Source: Acidimicrobiaceae bacterium (GTDB taxonomy: Bacteria; Actinomycetota; Acidimicrobiia; Acidimicrobiales; RAAP-2). Taken from it: a stretch of 64,000 nucleotides of DNA. Shown piece by piece: positions 51,711 to 61,357 of this stretch. The notes beneath the pieces were generated by a model. That model was not told where the DNA came from, did not search any database, and was given only the letters and a program-made list of their open reading frames with translations. How positions within the stretch are numbered: position 1 is the stretch's first letter; every line of letters starts with the position of its first letter. The translations under genes and the position numbers were made by a program. Location: contig PKWY01000027.1 in the NCBI GenBank assembly GCA_003132205.1, positions 154,340-218,339 of the forward strand. Reading direction: 5' to 3'.

Positions 51711-52780
51711 CCACGTCTCCGCTCGCCAACCTCGCCACCCAAACCACCGAGCTTCTCGCCGCCGTCCACGCACTCTCGACGTTTGAGGCCTTGCGCGAGG
51801 CGGAGCCCTTCATCACCGGCAAGCGTTCGATTCTCTCAACCCTTCAGAAGTCTCTCGGGGGACTCGAGCCCGAAGCGCGACGTGCCGCCGGAGCCCAGCT
51901 CCAAGAGGCTCGCCGAACGGTCGAAGCGGCGTTGGAGATTCGGCGTTCGGAGCTGGCGCTCGCCGCTCGCGCCGAGCTTCTTGAGTCTGACCGGCTTGAC
52001 CTCGGTGACGTCGTCGTGAGCGCCGTTCGTTGGCCCGCATCGGTGGGCCACCCGAGCCTCGTCGCGTCGACCCAACGCGAGCTCGAAGACGTCTTCATCG
52101 CCATGGGTTTCACCGTTTCGGATGGCCCCGAGGTCGAGAGTGACTGGTACAACTTCGAAGCGCTGAATATTCCTCCGGCTCATCCGGCCCGGGGGATGTG
52201 GGACACCTTCTACGTCGAGATGGGCGAACCCGAGACGGTGGTGCTGCGCACCCACACGTCACCCACCCAGATTCATTTGATGGAGGGTGCGGTCGAGAAC
52301 GGCTCGTTGCCGATCCATTCGGTCATGCCCGGTCGCTGCTACCGACGCGACACGCCCGATGCCCGGCACCTCGCGACGTTCCACCAGATCGAAGGATTGG
52401 TCGTCGACCGCGGCATCACCTTCGCCGACCTCGCAGGCGTCATCGAAACCTTCACGCGCAAGTACTTCGGTCCGGATATCTCGTCGAGGCTACGACCGGC
52501 GTTCTTCCCGTTCACCGAGCCTTCGGCGGAGTTCGAAATCACGTGCACCATCTGTCGGGGTGAAGGATGTCGAACGTGCTCGCACACCGGCTGGATCGAA
52601 CTTGGTGGATGCGGGATGCTGGATCCGGCGGTATTCGAGGCGGTCGGCATTGATGGCGACGAGTGGAGCGGATTCGCGTTCGGCTTCGGCATAGAACGTT
52701 GCGTGCAGATGCGCCATCAAATCGCCGACATGCGAGCGTTGATTGAGAATGACGTCCGATTCCTAAGGCAGTTCTCGTGA
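51707..52780 (+). CDS. pheS: Phenylalanine-tRNA ligase alpha subunit
   Basis: A class II synthetase subunit of 357 residues: an N-terminal coiled coil, motif 1 HPSLVASTQRELEDVFIAMG, motif 2 MPGRCYRRDTPDARHLATFH, and motif 3 GFAFGFGIERCVQMRHQIADM. A Cys pair cluster, CTICRGEGCRTC, suggests a small zinc knuckle in the insertion. It charges tRNA-Phe as alpha2beta2 with PheT. It overlaps tsnR (ATGA) and pheT (GTGA). Confidence 0.97.
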   Translation: MTTSPLANLATQTTELLAAVHALSTFEALREAEPFITGKRSILSTLQKSLGGLEPEARRAAGAQLQEARRTVEAALEIRRSELALAARAELLESDRLDLGDVVVSAVRWPASVGHPSLVASTQRELEDVFIAMGFTVSDGPEVESDWYNFEALNIPPAHPARGMWDTFYVEMGEPETVVLRTHTSPTQIHLMEGAVENGSLPIHSVMPGRCYRRDTPDARHLATFHQIEGLVVDRGITFADLAGVIETFTRKYFGPDISSRLRPAFFPFTEPSAEFEITCTICRGEGCRTCSHTGWIELGGCGMLDPAVFEAVGIDGDEWSGFAFGFGIERCVQMRHQIADMRALIENDVRFLRQFS

Positions 52781-55251
52781 GGATCTCGCTCTCGTGGCTG
52801 CGCGAATTCGTGGAGTTGGACGAGTCCGCTGAGGAGCTTCGTCTCGTTCTGGATGACCTTGGACTCGTGGTCGAGGGAATCGAACACGTCGGTGAAGGCC
52901 TGGGCGACGTGATCGTCGCGCGCATCGACGAGATTCGCGCCATCGAAGGGGCTGACCGGGTCCGCCTCGTCGTGGTCGATGCCGGAAACGGACCCTTGGA
53001 GATCGTCTGCGGGGCGACCAATTTTGCGTTGGGCAATCATGTTCCGTTGGCTCCGGTGGGAGCAATCCTGCCGGGCGGCTTCGTGATCGCGGAGCGAAAG
53101 ATGCGCGGTGTGACGTCGAACGGGATGCTCTGTTCTTCGCGGGAGTTGGGTCTCAGTGACGACCATGCGGGGCTCATGATCCTCGACGATCTGATCACGC
53201 CCCGGGTCGGGCAGGGCCTGCTCGAAGCGCTCTCGCTTACGCCGGACATCGTCTTCGATATCTCGGTCGAAGGCAATCGTCCCGACGCGTGGTCGGTCGC
53301 CGGCGTCGCACGCGACCTGGCGACTCGCTTGGGTCGCCCGCTCAGCTCACCGCCGCTCGCGCAACCTGACGCTGGAGAGAGCAGCTCGCCATTCGCGTCG
53401 GCCGGGATCGACGCACCCGATCTCTGCGGGCGCCTGACCGTGTCGGTGCTTCGCGGTGTGAAGGTTGGACCGTCCCCGTCTTGGATTGCCCAGCGGCTTC
53501 AGACCGCCGGCATGCGCCCTATTTCGAACGTTGTTGACGCCTCCAACTTGGTGATGCTCGAGCTCGGGCAACCTACCCACCCCTACGACGCGTCGTCGGT
53601 GGCTGGGCGGACCCTGCGGGCGCGCCGGGCTCGAAGCGGCGAGGTCCTCACCACTCTTGACGGCGTCCAGCGCGAGCTGGCCAAGGCCGGGCGCGGACTT
53701 GGCGACACCGGAGAGGACTGCGTGATCGTCGACGGCGATGATCGCGTGCTCGGTCTCGCCGGCATCATGGGCGGTGCGTCGAGCGAGATCAACGACGCAA
53801 CGACCGACGTGCTCCTCGAGGCGGCGTTCTTCGACCCCATGACGATTGCTCGAAGCTCGAAGCGTCATTCGCTTCGAAGCGAAGCGTCCAACCGCTTCGA
53901 GCGCGGCGTCGATCCCCAGTTGGCGCTTCGCGCGGCCGCTCGCTTCGTAGAGATCCTTCGAGAGAGTGTTCCTTCCCTGCAATGGATGGCGGACCCGCTC
54001 GACGTATGGGGCGAGACGCCGCATGTCCCCACGGTGGTGCTACGTCCGAGCGACGTGGAGCGCGCTCTGGGCATCTCGCTTTCGCACGCCGAGGTCTCGA
54101 GGATTCTCGAAGGGTTGGGTTTCGCGACCCGCCTCGATCGAGATCAGATCTCGGTCGTTCCTCCGAGCGCGCGACTGGATATTCGTAGCGGCGCCGCCGG
54201 CCGTGCCGACGTGATCGAGGAGATCGCCCGCCTCTACAGTTACCGCCGGCTGCCGCGTCGAACCCCTTCCTGGCCCGAGCCCGGCGGCCTCACCGACCGC
54301 CAGAAGCTTCGTCGCCACGTGCGCGACGTCATCGTCGACCTCGGGGCCTTCGAGGCGTGGACGCCCACGCTCGGCAGCGACGCGGACTTCGACTTCGTGC
54401 ACCCGGGGACCGAGCGCGTTCGAGTCACGAACCCACTGGCTTCGGACGAGTCGGTCCTTCGAGCGACGATGATCCCTGGTCTCGCCAGGGCTTGGGGGAG
54501 GAACGTCGAGCGCGGCACGGGTGACGTCGTCCTTGGAGAGATTGGGATGGTCTTCAGCCACCCGCTGGCGACCGAGAATCCCCGCACCACCAAGGGTGGC
54601 GCCGGGGGATTGGTGGCCCTGCAGCTTCCGGTGGAGACCGAGCACCTCACCGTCGTCCTCGGTCGCGACGATGACGACGCCACGACGGCCGTTGCGTTCT
54701 GGGCGGTTCTCGCGGATCGCCTGGGTCTCGCGGACGTGGTCGTGCGAAGCGACGAGTCGGCGCCGCGGGCCTTTCATCCGACACGGTCCGCGTCGCTGGT
54801 CGACCGCGCTTCAGGCGCCACGCTCGGACACGTGGGAGAAATCGATGACCAGCTCCTAGGACAGCTGGCGCCGTCCGCGAACGCGCGCCGTCTGGGCGTG
54901 ATCGATGTCGACCTCGACGTCCTGTGCGACCCCTCGCTCGCGACGCGTGTGAGCCATCTCGCTGAGGTCCCGAGCCGGTATCCAAGCGCGGTGATTGACC
55001 TCGCCTTCGTCACCCCTTCGAGCGTTCACGCTCAAGACCTCGCCTTCGCTCTTCGATCGACGTCCGAGCTCGTCGAGGACGTTGAGCTGTTCGACGTGTA
55101 CCTGGACGCGAGCCTGCCCGCGGGCACCCGCAGCCTGGCCTTCAACATCCGCTTCAGCTCCGACGAGCGAACATTGAGCGAAGGCGAGGTCGTTGGCGCC
55201 CGCGAAGCGCTCATCGCGACGGGCGCGACCCTTGGCGCGGTGCTGCGCTAG
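52777..55251 (+). CDS. pheT: Phenylalanine-tRNA ligase beta subunit
   Basis: A protein of 824 residues with all domains: N-terminal MRISLSWLREFVELDESAEE, the tRNA-binding OB domain (VCGATNFALGNHVPLAPVG), B3/B4 editing domain (RPISNVVDASNLVMLELGQP), B5 domain (RFERGVDPQLALRAAARF), the catalytic-like core, and the C-terminal FDX-ACB anticodon domain (AEVPSRYPSAVIDLAFV). It is essential for the PheS partner encoded upstream. Confidence 0.97.
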   Translation: MRISLSWLREFVELDESAEELRLVLDDLGLVVEGIEHVGEGLGDVIVARIDEIRAIEGADRVRLVVVDAGNGPLEIVCGATNFALGNHVPLAPVGAILPGGFVIAERKMRGVTSNGMLCSSRELGLSDDHAGLMILDDLITPRVGQGLLEALSLTPDIVFDISVEGNRPDAWSVAGVARDLATRLGRPLSSPPLAQPDAGESSSPFASAGIDAPDLCGRLTVSVLRGVKVGPSPSWIAQRLQTAGMRPISNVVDASNLVMLELGQPTHPYDASSVAGRTLRARRARSGEVLTTLDGVQRELAKAGRGLGDTGEDCVIVDGDDRVLGLAGIMGGASSEINDATTDVLLEAAFFDPMTIARSSKRHSLRSEASNRFERGVDPQLALRAAARFVEILRESVPSLQWMADPLDVWGETPHVPTVVLRPSDVERALGISLSHAEVSRILEGLGFATRLDRDQISVVPPSARLDIRSGAAGRADVIEEIARLYSYRRLPRRTPSWPEPGGLTDRQKLRRHVRDVIVDLGAFEAWTPTLGSDADFDFVHPGTERVRVTNPLASDESVLRATMIPGLARAWGRNVERGTGDVVLGEIGMVFSHPLATENPRTTKGGAGGLVALQLPVETEHLTVVLGRDDDDATTAVAFWAVLADRLGLADVVVRSDESAPRAFHPTRSASLVDRASGATLGHVGEIDDQLLGQLAPSANARRLGVIDVDLDVLCDPSLATRVSHLAEVPSRYPSAVIDLAFVTPSSVHAQDLAFALRSTSELVEDVELFDVYLDASLPAGTRSLAFNIRFSSDERTLSEGEVVGAREALIATGATLGAVLR

Positions 55252-55275
55252 GGAGTTCCGGTTCAGCGTCTGGGA

Positions 55276-55281
55276 TAGTTT
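55276..55281 (+). promoter_or_regulatory. Putative leaderless -10 box (TAGTTT) of the thioesterase gene
   Basis: TAGTTT, six bases, then GTG 55288: the recurring leaderless geometry. Confidence 0.4.
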
Positions 55282-55287
55282 GAACTG

Positions 55288-55989
55288 GTGATCGAGTTCG
55301 TTCCCCTTCCCGAGCAAGGTCGCCGGTTCACGACCCTGATCCCCGTTCGATTGAGCGATACGAATCCCGCGGGCGCTTTACGGCTCGACGGAATCGCGCG
55401 CTACCTGCAGGACGTGGCGACCGACGACTGGGACGATACGGGAATTGTCTCGAGTGACACCTGGGTGGTGCGCCGCACGACCATGCGCCGCACGACCGAC
55501 GCGTGGCCGATGCTGAAGGACAACCTCTCGCTCACCACGTGGTGCGGGGGAGTAGGGGCTGCGTGGGCGGAGCGCAGAACGGACATCTCGGTGGACGGGA
55601 CCGTCCTCGTGGAGGCCGTGGCGCTGTGGGTGCCCGTTGATCATTCGGGTCATCCCGTTCGCGTGCGGCCGCTCTTCTACGAGGTCTACGGCGACGCGGT
55701 GCGCGGACGCAAGGTCTCGGGGCGCGTGACGATCACGAGCCCGCCACCCGACGCGACCAAACGGCCATGGCCGCTTCGAAGGGCGGACCTGGACATCGTG
55801 GGTCACGTCAACAATGCGGCGGTGTGGCAGGCGGTGAGCGAGGTGGTCGATGTGCCGGTTTCGATGGTGGAGGTGATCCATCACGGACCGGTGGAAGCCG
55901 GCCACGAAGTCAGCCTGGTGCGGGCCCCCGGAGCCCTGTGGCTACTCGTTGATGACGAGGTTCGCGTCGGCGCCCAGTATTGGCTCTAG
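55288..55989 (+). CDS. Acyl-ACP thioesterase-like protein (double hotdog)
   Basis: A protein of 233 residues with two hotdog repeats. The first has VRLSDTNPAGALRLDGIARY and LQDVATDDWDDTG. The second has RADLDIVGHVNNAAVWQAVS, the N-H pattern of the FatA/acyl-ACP thioesterase active site. It would release fatty acids from acyl carrier protein, or act on another acyl thioester. The last 48 bases overlap the convergent transporter gene. Confidence 0.8.
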   Translation: MIEFVPLPEQGRRFTTLIPVRLSDTNPAGALRLDGIARYLQDVATDDWDDTGIVSSDTWVVRRTTMRRTTDAWPMLKDNLSLTTWCGGVGAAWAERRTDISVDGTVLVEAVALWVPVDHSGHPVRVRPLFYEVYGDAVRGRKVSGRVTITSPPPDATKRPWPLRRADLDIVGHVNNAAVWQAVSEVVDVPVSMVEVIHHGPVEAGHEVSLVRAPGALWLLVDDEVRVGAQYWL

Positions 55990-56850
55990 GCCTTTGGTCG
56001 ACACCTTGCTGCTCGTCGCGAAGATCGAGCCGATCAGCACCAGCGGAAATCCAAGGATGATCCCGATGGTGAGCGGCTCGTTCAAGATGATGACGCCCAA
56101 GATTACGGCGAGCGCGGTGTTGACGTAGGGAACCACCGTCGCGCGGGTCGAGCCAACCTCTTTGATGAGCTCGAAGAAGGTGAGAAACGCACCGCACGTG
56201 CAGACCACCGAAAGGGCGGCGACGCAACTGACCGTCTCGCCAGAGATGTGTGACGGCCAGTGCGCGATGCTCCACGGTATCCAGCAGACGGCGACGAGAG
56301 TGGCGGCGCCGGCGACGACCGCGGTTCCAGGCACGTGGGTCAGTTTGGTGGCGAGGATGATCGGCCCGATGGTGTAACCCAGGCACACGATCATGAGGAG
56401 GCCAATCCACGTGATCGAGCCGCCGTTCAAGTCGAGGCCCACGAGCAGAGCGACCCCGAGCGCCCCGACGAGCAGCCCGGCGTAGCGGCGCGGGCTGATG
56501 TGATCCTCGGTCCGGCGGATCCTCTGAGCGAGAACCGAGAACAGGGGGACGGCGCAGATCAACAAGCTGGTGAGCGAACTGGTGAGGTGCTGCTCAGCGC
56601 TCGCCATGAAGTACCAGGGAATCCCGAACTCCACCGCGCCGAAGATCGCGATCCATTTGAAGTTCCTCACCAAATCAGGGAGTTGCTTTCGCCATGCGAC
56701 CAGAGGCAAGAGAAGGATTGCCGCGGGTCCGGTCCTGCCGAGCACTAGGACCCCGGGGTCGAGCTGGCGAACGGCGATGCGGATGAGCAGGTACGGAATG
56801 CCCCAAAACACGGCCATGCCCGTGAAAAGGAACCACCCGCGCCGCGACAT
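55942..56850 (-). CDS. DMT-superfamily (EamA) transporter
   Basis: A membrane protein of 302 residues with ten spans in two EamA repeats: FLFTGMAVFWGIPYLLIRIA opens the first, SITWIGLLMIVCLGYTIGPI the second, and ATVVPYVNTALAVILGVIIL is a conserved late span. It is a probable exporter of a small metabolite, substrate unknown. The ATG has TAGAAT six bases upstream. It is divergent from argC with 65 bases between, so both promoters share that gap. Confidence 0.88.
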   Translation of the reverse strand: MSRRGWFLFTGMAVFWGIPYLLIRIAVRQLDPGVLVLGRTGPAAILLLPLVAWRKQLPDLVRNFKWIAIFGAVEFGIPWYFMASAEQHLTSSLTSLLICAVPLFSVLAQRIRRTEDHISPRRYAGLLVGALGVALLVGLDLNGGSITWIGLLMIVCLGYTIGPIILATKLTHVPGTAVVAGAATLVAVCWIPWSIAHWPSHISGETVSCVAALSVVCTCGAFLTFFELIKEVGSTRATVVPYVNTALAVILGVIILNEPLTIGIILGFPLVLIGSIFATSSKVSTKGLEPILGADANLVINE

Positions 56851-56856
56851 GGCCCC

Positions 56857-56862
56857 ATTCTA
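56857..56862 (-). promoter_or_regulatory. Putative leaderless -10 box (TAGAAT) of the DMT transporter
   Basis: On the minus strand TAGAAT is separated by six bases from the ATG at 56850. Confidence 0.45.
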
Positions 56863-56903
56863 GCGTCGATGCTTTCTTTTGCACTTTTGTGTCTTCATGT
56901 GCA

Positions 56904-56909
56904 TAAAAT
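56904..56909 (+). promoter_or_regulatory. Putative leaderless -10 box of argC (TAAAAT)
   Basis: TAAAAT (five of six to TATAAT) is followed by six bases and the ATG of argC; TTGCAC lies 19 bases upstream of it. No Shine-Dalgarno is present. The sequence around the box (CATGTGCATAAAATGGCATC) has a loose two-fold character, which might be an ArgR site, but the match to the classical ARG box is weak. Confidence 0.5.
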
Positions 56910-56915
56910 GGCATC

Positions 56916-57932
56916 ATGCGTATCGGAATTGTTGGAGCAACCGGTTATGCCGGACTAGAGGTTCTTCGCCTCTCGGCGGCGCACCCCGATCTTGAGGTCG
57001 TGATGGCGACGGGTGAATCCAATGCCGGCAAGAAGGTCGCCGCGCTCGCGCCGGCCCTCGCTGGTCTGTATCGCGACCTCACGTTCTCAAAGACGTCGGA
57101 CGTGCTCCAAGCCGAGCTCGACGTCGCATTCCTGGCGTTGCCGCACGGGCACAGCCAAGGTCTCGTTCCCACGCTGCTCGAGCGCGGCGTGCACGTCGTC
57201 GACCTCGGTGCGGACTACCGGCTGAAGAGCGCATCTGACTACCTCGACTGGTACGGAGAGGTGCACACGTCCGAGCAGCTGCTCGCCCTCTCGGTGTACG
57301 GTCTCGTCGAACGCCACCGCGCCGAGCTCGCGGGCGCCAGGTTGATCGCCGTGCCCGGCTGTTACCCGACCGCGAGTGCTCTGGCGCTCGGGCCGTTTCT
57401 TGATCGCGACGTGGTGGCCAAGCAGGGGATCGTCGTGAACGCCCTCAGCGGGGCGTCGGGGGCCGGCCGGGCCACTAGCGACCGCCTTCACTTCTCACGA
57501 CTCTCTTCGAACGCCGAGGCGTACGGGCTGCTGAACCATCGCCACACCATCGAGATCCAGCAGGAGATCGGTGGGGAACTCCTGTTCACCCCTCACCTGG
57601 TCCCGACGAGCCGGGGCATGTTGGTGAGCGCCTACGCCCGGACGACGTCCGCGAAGTTTGCCTCGGCTGACGCCATGAAGATGCTTCGCGAAACGTACGA
57701 GGACGATCCCTTCGTCGTGGTGGTCGACGAACCACCGACGTTGAAGGACCCGGTGGGGAGCAACCTCTGCTTCGTGAGCGCTCGGGTTGATCAGCGCACC
57801 GGTTGGCTCGTGGCGATGAGCTCGCTCGACAACCTGATCAAGGGAGCGGCGGGCCAGGCAATTCAGGCGTGGAACGTCGCGTCGGGCCGCGACGAGACGC
57901 TCGGGCTGCCGCTGAGCGGCGTGACGCCGTGA
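56916..57932 (+). CDS. argC: N-acetyl-gamma-glutamyl-phosphate reductase
   Basis: A protein of 338 residues: NAD(P)-binding GIVGATGYAGLEVLRL, AFLALPHGHSQGLVP, the active-site Cys in AVPGCYPTASALALGP, and SGASGAGRATSDRLHF. It reduces acetylglutamyl phosphate to the semialdehyde. It heads the arg operon; the stop overlaps the argB GTG. Confidence 0.96.
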   Translation: MRIGIVGATGYAGLEVLRLSAAHPDLEVVMATGESNAGKKVAALAPALAGLYRDLTFSKTSDVLQAELDVAFLALPHGHSQGLVPTLLERGVHVVDLGADYRLKSASDYLDWYGEVHTSEQLLALSVYGLVERHRAELAGARLIAVPGCYPTASALALGPFLDRDVVAKQGIVVNALSGASGAGRATSDRLHFSRLSSNAEAYGLLNHRHTIEIQQEIGGELLFTPHLVPTSRGMLVSAYARTTSAKFASADAMKMLRETYEDDPFVVVVDEPPTLKDPVGSNLCFVSARVDQRTGWLVAMSSLDNLIKGAAGQAIQAWNVASGRDETLGLPLSGVTP

Positions 57933-58720
57933 AGCGCCTTGTCGTAAAGATCGGGGGGCACGCGTTGGACTCGCTCGGTCCCGACTCGGTGCTGCTGTCG
58001 GACCTCGCGATGGACATCGTGCAACTTTCGAACGCCGGAACCAAGGTGGCCTTGGTCCACGGCGGCGGGCCCCAGATCGCCGACCTGCTGAAGACCGTAG
58101 GTGTCGAGAGCAGGTTCCACGAGGGGCTTCGCATCACCGACCACGTCACCATGGGCTACGTCGCGATGGCCCTCGGGCACGTCAATTTACTGATCACCGC
58201 CGCCCTCAACAGGTCGGGACTCGCGAGCGTGGGCCTCTCGGGGGCTGACGGGAGCCTCTTCTGCTCCACGTCGCTCGGCGAGCCGTGGCTGCGCGCCGGC
58301 GCCACGCCGAGCGTGCGCACCGAGGTCGTGACGACGTTGTGGGCGAGCGGCTTCAGCCCGGTGATCAGCTCGATCGCTGTCGACGCGTCGGGCGAACTCG
58401 TGAACTGCAATGCCGATACCGCGGCGGGCGCCCTCGCGGGCGCCCTCGGGGCCGACGCGCTCGTGCTGCTGAGCGATGTCGATCAGTTGAGGGCCGACGC
58501 CGACGACCCGGCGTCCGCTCTCGAAAGGGTCACCGCCGACGAGGTGCGACAGCTCATCGCGTCGGGCGCCGCACGAGACGGCATGCGCCCGAAGATGATC
58601 GCCGCCCTCGACGCGCTCAGCGCCGGCGCGTCGCGGATCATCATGGCGAACGGGACTCGTCGCCACTCCCTACGGGACGCGCTCAGTTCGTCGGTAGCCA
58701 CGACCGAGGTGCTGGTGTGA
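57929..58720 (+). CDS. argB: Acetylglutamate kinase
   Basis: An amino-acid kinase of 263 residues: VVKIGGHALDSLGPDS, the substrate loop VALVHGGGPQIADLLKTVG, GLRITD, VNCNADTAAGALAGALGADA and a KMIAALDALSAGASRI end. It phosphorylates N-acetylglutamate. It follows argC directly: the argJ gene usually found between them is absent. GTG start at 57929; the end overlaps argF (GTGA). Confidence 0.94.
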   Translation: MKRLVVKIGGHALDSLGPDSVLLSDLAMDIVQLSNAGTKVALVHGGGPQIADLLKTVGVESRFHEGLRITDHVTMGYVAMALGHVNLLITAALNRSGLASVGLSGADGSLFCSTSLGEPWLRAGATPSVRTEVVTTLWASGFSPVISSIAVDASGELVNCNADTAAGALAGALGADALVLLSDVDQLRADADDPASALERVTADEVRQLIASGAARDGMRPKMIAALDALSAGASRIIMANGTRRHSLRDALSSSVATTEVLV

Positions 58721-59640
58721 GCAGGCACTTCATGACGGTTGAGGAGCGGTCTTCGAGCGAGCTCGCGAGGATCTACGAGTTGGCGCGCTCGCCCTTCGAT
58801 GACGAGACGCTCAAGGGCCAGGGCGTGGCGCTCATCTTTGAGCGGCCCAGCCTTCGCACGCGCGCGTCGAGTTCGTCGGCGGTGCACGAATTGGGCGGTT
58901 ACGCCACGTTCTTCAGTGACGAGGAGATCGGGCTCGAGAGCCGCGAATCGGCCGAGGACGTCGGGCGAACCCTCGCCCAGATGTACGCGATCTGCGCGAT
59001 GCGGGTGCGCAGCCACGCCGTGTTCAACCGCATGCGAATCGCGACCGGCGACCAGATGTCGCTTGTCAATCTCTTGAGCGACGTGGCCCATCCCACGCAG
59101 GCGGTGGCGGACGTGCTCACCATCGCCGAGAGGTTCACTGACGGCGACGTCGCCAAGCTCGCCGGTCTGGAGGTCGCCTACGTGGGCGACGCCACCAACG
59201 TGACTCGTTCGCTCGCCGTTGCCTTGCTGCGTCTCGGCGTGAACGTCACGGTGGGCGCTCCCGAGGGCTACCAGCTGATCGCCGGCGGCGACGAGGATCC
59301 CGGCGCGGTGACCGGCGGTGGGACACTGCGCCTCACCGACTCTCCTACGCAAGCCCTGCGCGAGGCGGACGTGGTCTACACCGACGCGTGGGTCTCGATG
59401 GGGTTCGAAGGCCAGACCGCGCGTCGCCGTGAGGACTTGGCTCCCTTCCGCGTCGACGAGTCCTTGATGAAGTTCGCCAAGCGAGATGCCGTGGTGCTGC
59501 ACTGCCTGCCGGCCCATCGTGGTGACGAGATAAGCAATGAAGTTCTCGACAGTGAGAAGTCACTCGTGTGGCGCCAAGTATTCCATCGGCGCTCGGCAAT
59601 GCTGGGCGTGCTGCGCTGGATAAAAGAGGAAGAAAAATGA
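58717..59640 (+). CDS. argF: Ornithine carbamoyltransferase
   Basis: A protein of 307 residues: carbamoyl-phosphate site FERPSLRTRAS, DVAHPTQAVADVLTI, ornithine-loop TDAWVSMGFEG and VVLHCLPAHRGDEIS with its catalytic Cys. It makes citrulline. GTG 58717 overlapping the argB stop is used; ATG 58732 is an alternative. argD, usually just upstream, is absent. The end overlaps argR. Confidence 0.94.
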   Translation: MSRHFMTVEERSSSELARIYELARSPFDDETLKGQGVALIFERPSLRTRASSSSAVHELGGYATFFSDEEIGLESRESAEDVGRTLAQMYAICAMRVRSHAVFNRMRIATGDQMSLVNLLSDVAHPTQAVADVLTIAERFTDGDVAKLAGLEVAYVGDATNVTRSLAVALLRLGVNVTVGAPEGYQLIAGGDEDPGAVTGGGTLRLTDSPTQALREADVVYTDAWVSMGFEGQTARRREDLAPFRVDESLMKFAKRDAVVLHCLPAHRGDEISNEVLDSEKSLVWRQVFHRRSAMLGVLRWIKEEEK

Positions 59641-60131
59641 CCAAGACCCAACGCCAGCATCGGATTGGCGAATTGATCGAGCGAGAGGTGATCTCGACGG
59701 CCGCCCAATTGGTGACTCGCCTGCAGTTCGAAGGCATCTCGGCGACCCAGGCGACCGTCACCCGCGATCTCCAGGAACTCGGCACCATCAAGATCCGTGA
59801 CGAGCACGGTACGCGACGCATCGTGGTGGCGACCGCGGCGAAGTCGAGCCCGGCGCCCCTTGACCACCTGCGTCGGATGATGGGCGAGTGGGTGGTCTCG
59901 GTGGAGAGCTCGGCGAACCTCGTCGTGGTGCGCACCCCGCCGGGTTGCGCCCACGTCGTCGCCTCCGCGCTCGACCGCAGCGCGTTCGACGGGGTGCTCG
60001 GCAGTGTCGCCGGAGATGACACAATCTTGGTGATAGCGAGCGAGGAACGTGGCGGGCTCTTGCTCGCGCGTGAATTCCGCGCGCTCGCGGGTCTCGATGA
60101 GTTGACATTGTCAACAGTGAAAGGCAGTTAG
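59637..60131 (+). CDS. argR: Arginine repressor
   Basis: A protein of 164 residues: winged helix-turn-helix with recognition helix QATVTRDLQELGTIKI, a linker, and a C-terminal oligomerisation/arginine-binding domain with VLGSVAGDDTILVIAS. It represses arg genes when arginine is plentiful, so this operon likely encodes its own regulator. ATG overlaps the argF stop. The C-terminus has a few residues more than usual. Confidence 0.95.
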   Translation: MTKTQRQHRIGELIEREVISTAAQLVTRLQFEGISATQATVTRDLQELGTIKIRDEHGTRRIVVATAAKSSPAPLDHLRRMMGEWVVSVESSANLVVVRTPPGCAHVVASALDRSAFDGVLGSVAGDDTILVIASEERGGLLLAREFRALAGLDELTLSTVKGS

Positions 60132-60133
60132 TG

Positions 60134-61357
60134 ATGGCAAAGCGTGTTGTTCTCGCCTACAGCGGCGGACTTGACACATCGGTGGCGGTTCGTTGGATGA
60201 TTGAAGAGTGGGGCGTGGAGGTGGTCTGCGTTCTCGTGAACGTCGGCCAGGACGCCGACAGCTCCGAGAGTTTCGACGACATCAAGGCTCGCGCCCTCGC
60301 CGCCGGTGCTCTCGACTGCGTCCTGGTGGACGCGCGAGCCGAGATGGCCGAGGAGTTCTGCGCCAGCGCGATCTTCGCCAACGCCCGCTACGAAGGGAAG
60401 TACCCGTTGGTCTCGGCGCTCTCGCGTCCCGTGATCGTGCGCCATCTCGTCGATCAGGCGCGCAAGTTCAACGCGACCGCCGTGGCGCACGGCTGCACCG
60501 GCAAGGGCAACGACCAGGTCCGCTTCGAGGTCGGCACCCACGCGCTTGCCCCGGACCTCGAGGTGCTGGCGCCCGCTCGAAACTGGGGGCTCACCCGAGC
60601 CGACTCGATTGACTACGCCGACAAGTGGAACATTCCCATCATGGCCACCAAGGACAAGATCTACTCGATCGACGAGAACCTCTGGGGCCGGGCCGTTGAG
60701 TGCGGTGCCATGGAGGATCCGTGGGCCGCGCCGCCTGAAGAGCCGATGACTCTTACGCGGGTGAGAAACAGCGAGCCGGTCGAGTTGACCATCAGCTTCT
60801 CCGAGGGACTTCCCGTCGCGATCGACGGCGTGGACATGGCACTCGCCGATCTCATCAAGGTCCTTAATGACCGCGCTGGCTCCACGGGTTTCGGGCGCCT
60901 CGACATGGTGGAGAACCGACGCGTGGGCATCAAGAGCCGGGAGGTGTACGAGTGCCCCGCCGCGCTGGCCATCATCGGCGCGCACGCCGACCTCGAGGAC
61001 CTCGTGCTCGAACGCGACGTGCACCACGAGAAGGCCCGCCTGGAGACGAGGTGGGCCGAACTGGTCTACGACGGGTTCTGGTTCTCGCCGCTCAAAGAGG
61101 CGCTCGACGCGTTCATGGCCGATACCCAGCGTCACGTCACGGGTGACGTGCGCGTGCTCTTCCAAGCTCCGGGCATGATGCGGATCACCGGACGTCGAAG
61201 CCCTAAGGCGCTCTACGACCACGGTCTTGCGACTTACGACGCCGAAGACACCTTCCAACACGCTGACTCCGAGGGATACGTGAAGATCTACGGACTCGGG
61301 GTGAAGACCTGGGCGGCCCGCCAGGGCGCGAAGAACGCGACGCCCCCAAGCTCATGA
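60134..61357 (+). CDS. argG: Argininosuccinate synthase
   Basis: A protein of 407 residues: PP-loop AYSGGLDTSVAVRWMIEE, AHGCTGKGNDQVRFEVG, SIDENLWGRAVECG and FSEGLPVAIDG. It condenses citrulline and aspartate. ATG 60134 is chosen; a GTG three bases earlier overlaps the argR stop and is also possible. The end overlaps argH. Confidence 0.96.
   Translation: MAKRVVLAYSGGLDTSVAVRWMIEEWGVEVVCVLVNVGQDADSSESFDDIKARALAAGALDCVLVDARAEMAEEFCASAIFANARYEGKYPLVSALSRPVIVRHLVDQARKFNATAVAHGCTGKGNDQVRFEVGTHALAPDLEVLAPARNWGLTRADSIDYADKWNIPIMATKDKIYSIDENLWGRAVECGAMEDPWAAPPEEPMTLTRVRNSEPVELTISFSEGLPVAIDGVDMALADLIKVLNDRAGSTGFGRLDMVENRRVGIKSREVYECPAALAIIGAHADLEDLVLERDVHHEKARLETRWAELVYDGFWFSPLKEALDAFMADTQRHVTGDVRVLFQAPGMMRITGRRSPKALYDHGLATYDAEDTFQHADSEGYVKIYGLGVKTWAARQGAKNATPPSS

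Noticed and set aside
56896-56918. Classical ARG box before argC
   Set aside because: The left half (TGCAT) fits but the right half matches only two of five consensus bases; kept only as a remark under the promoter.
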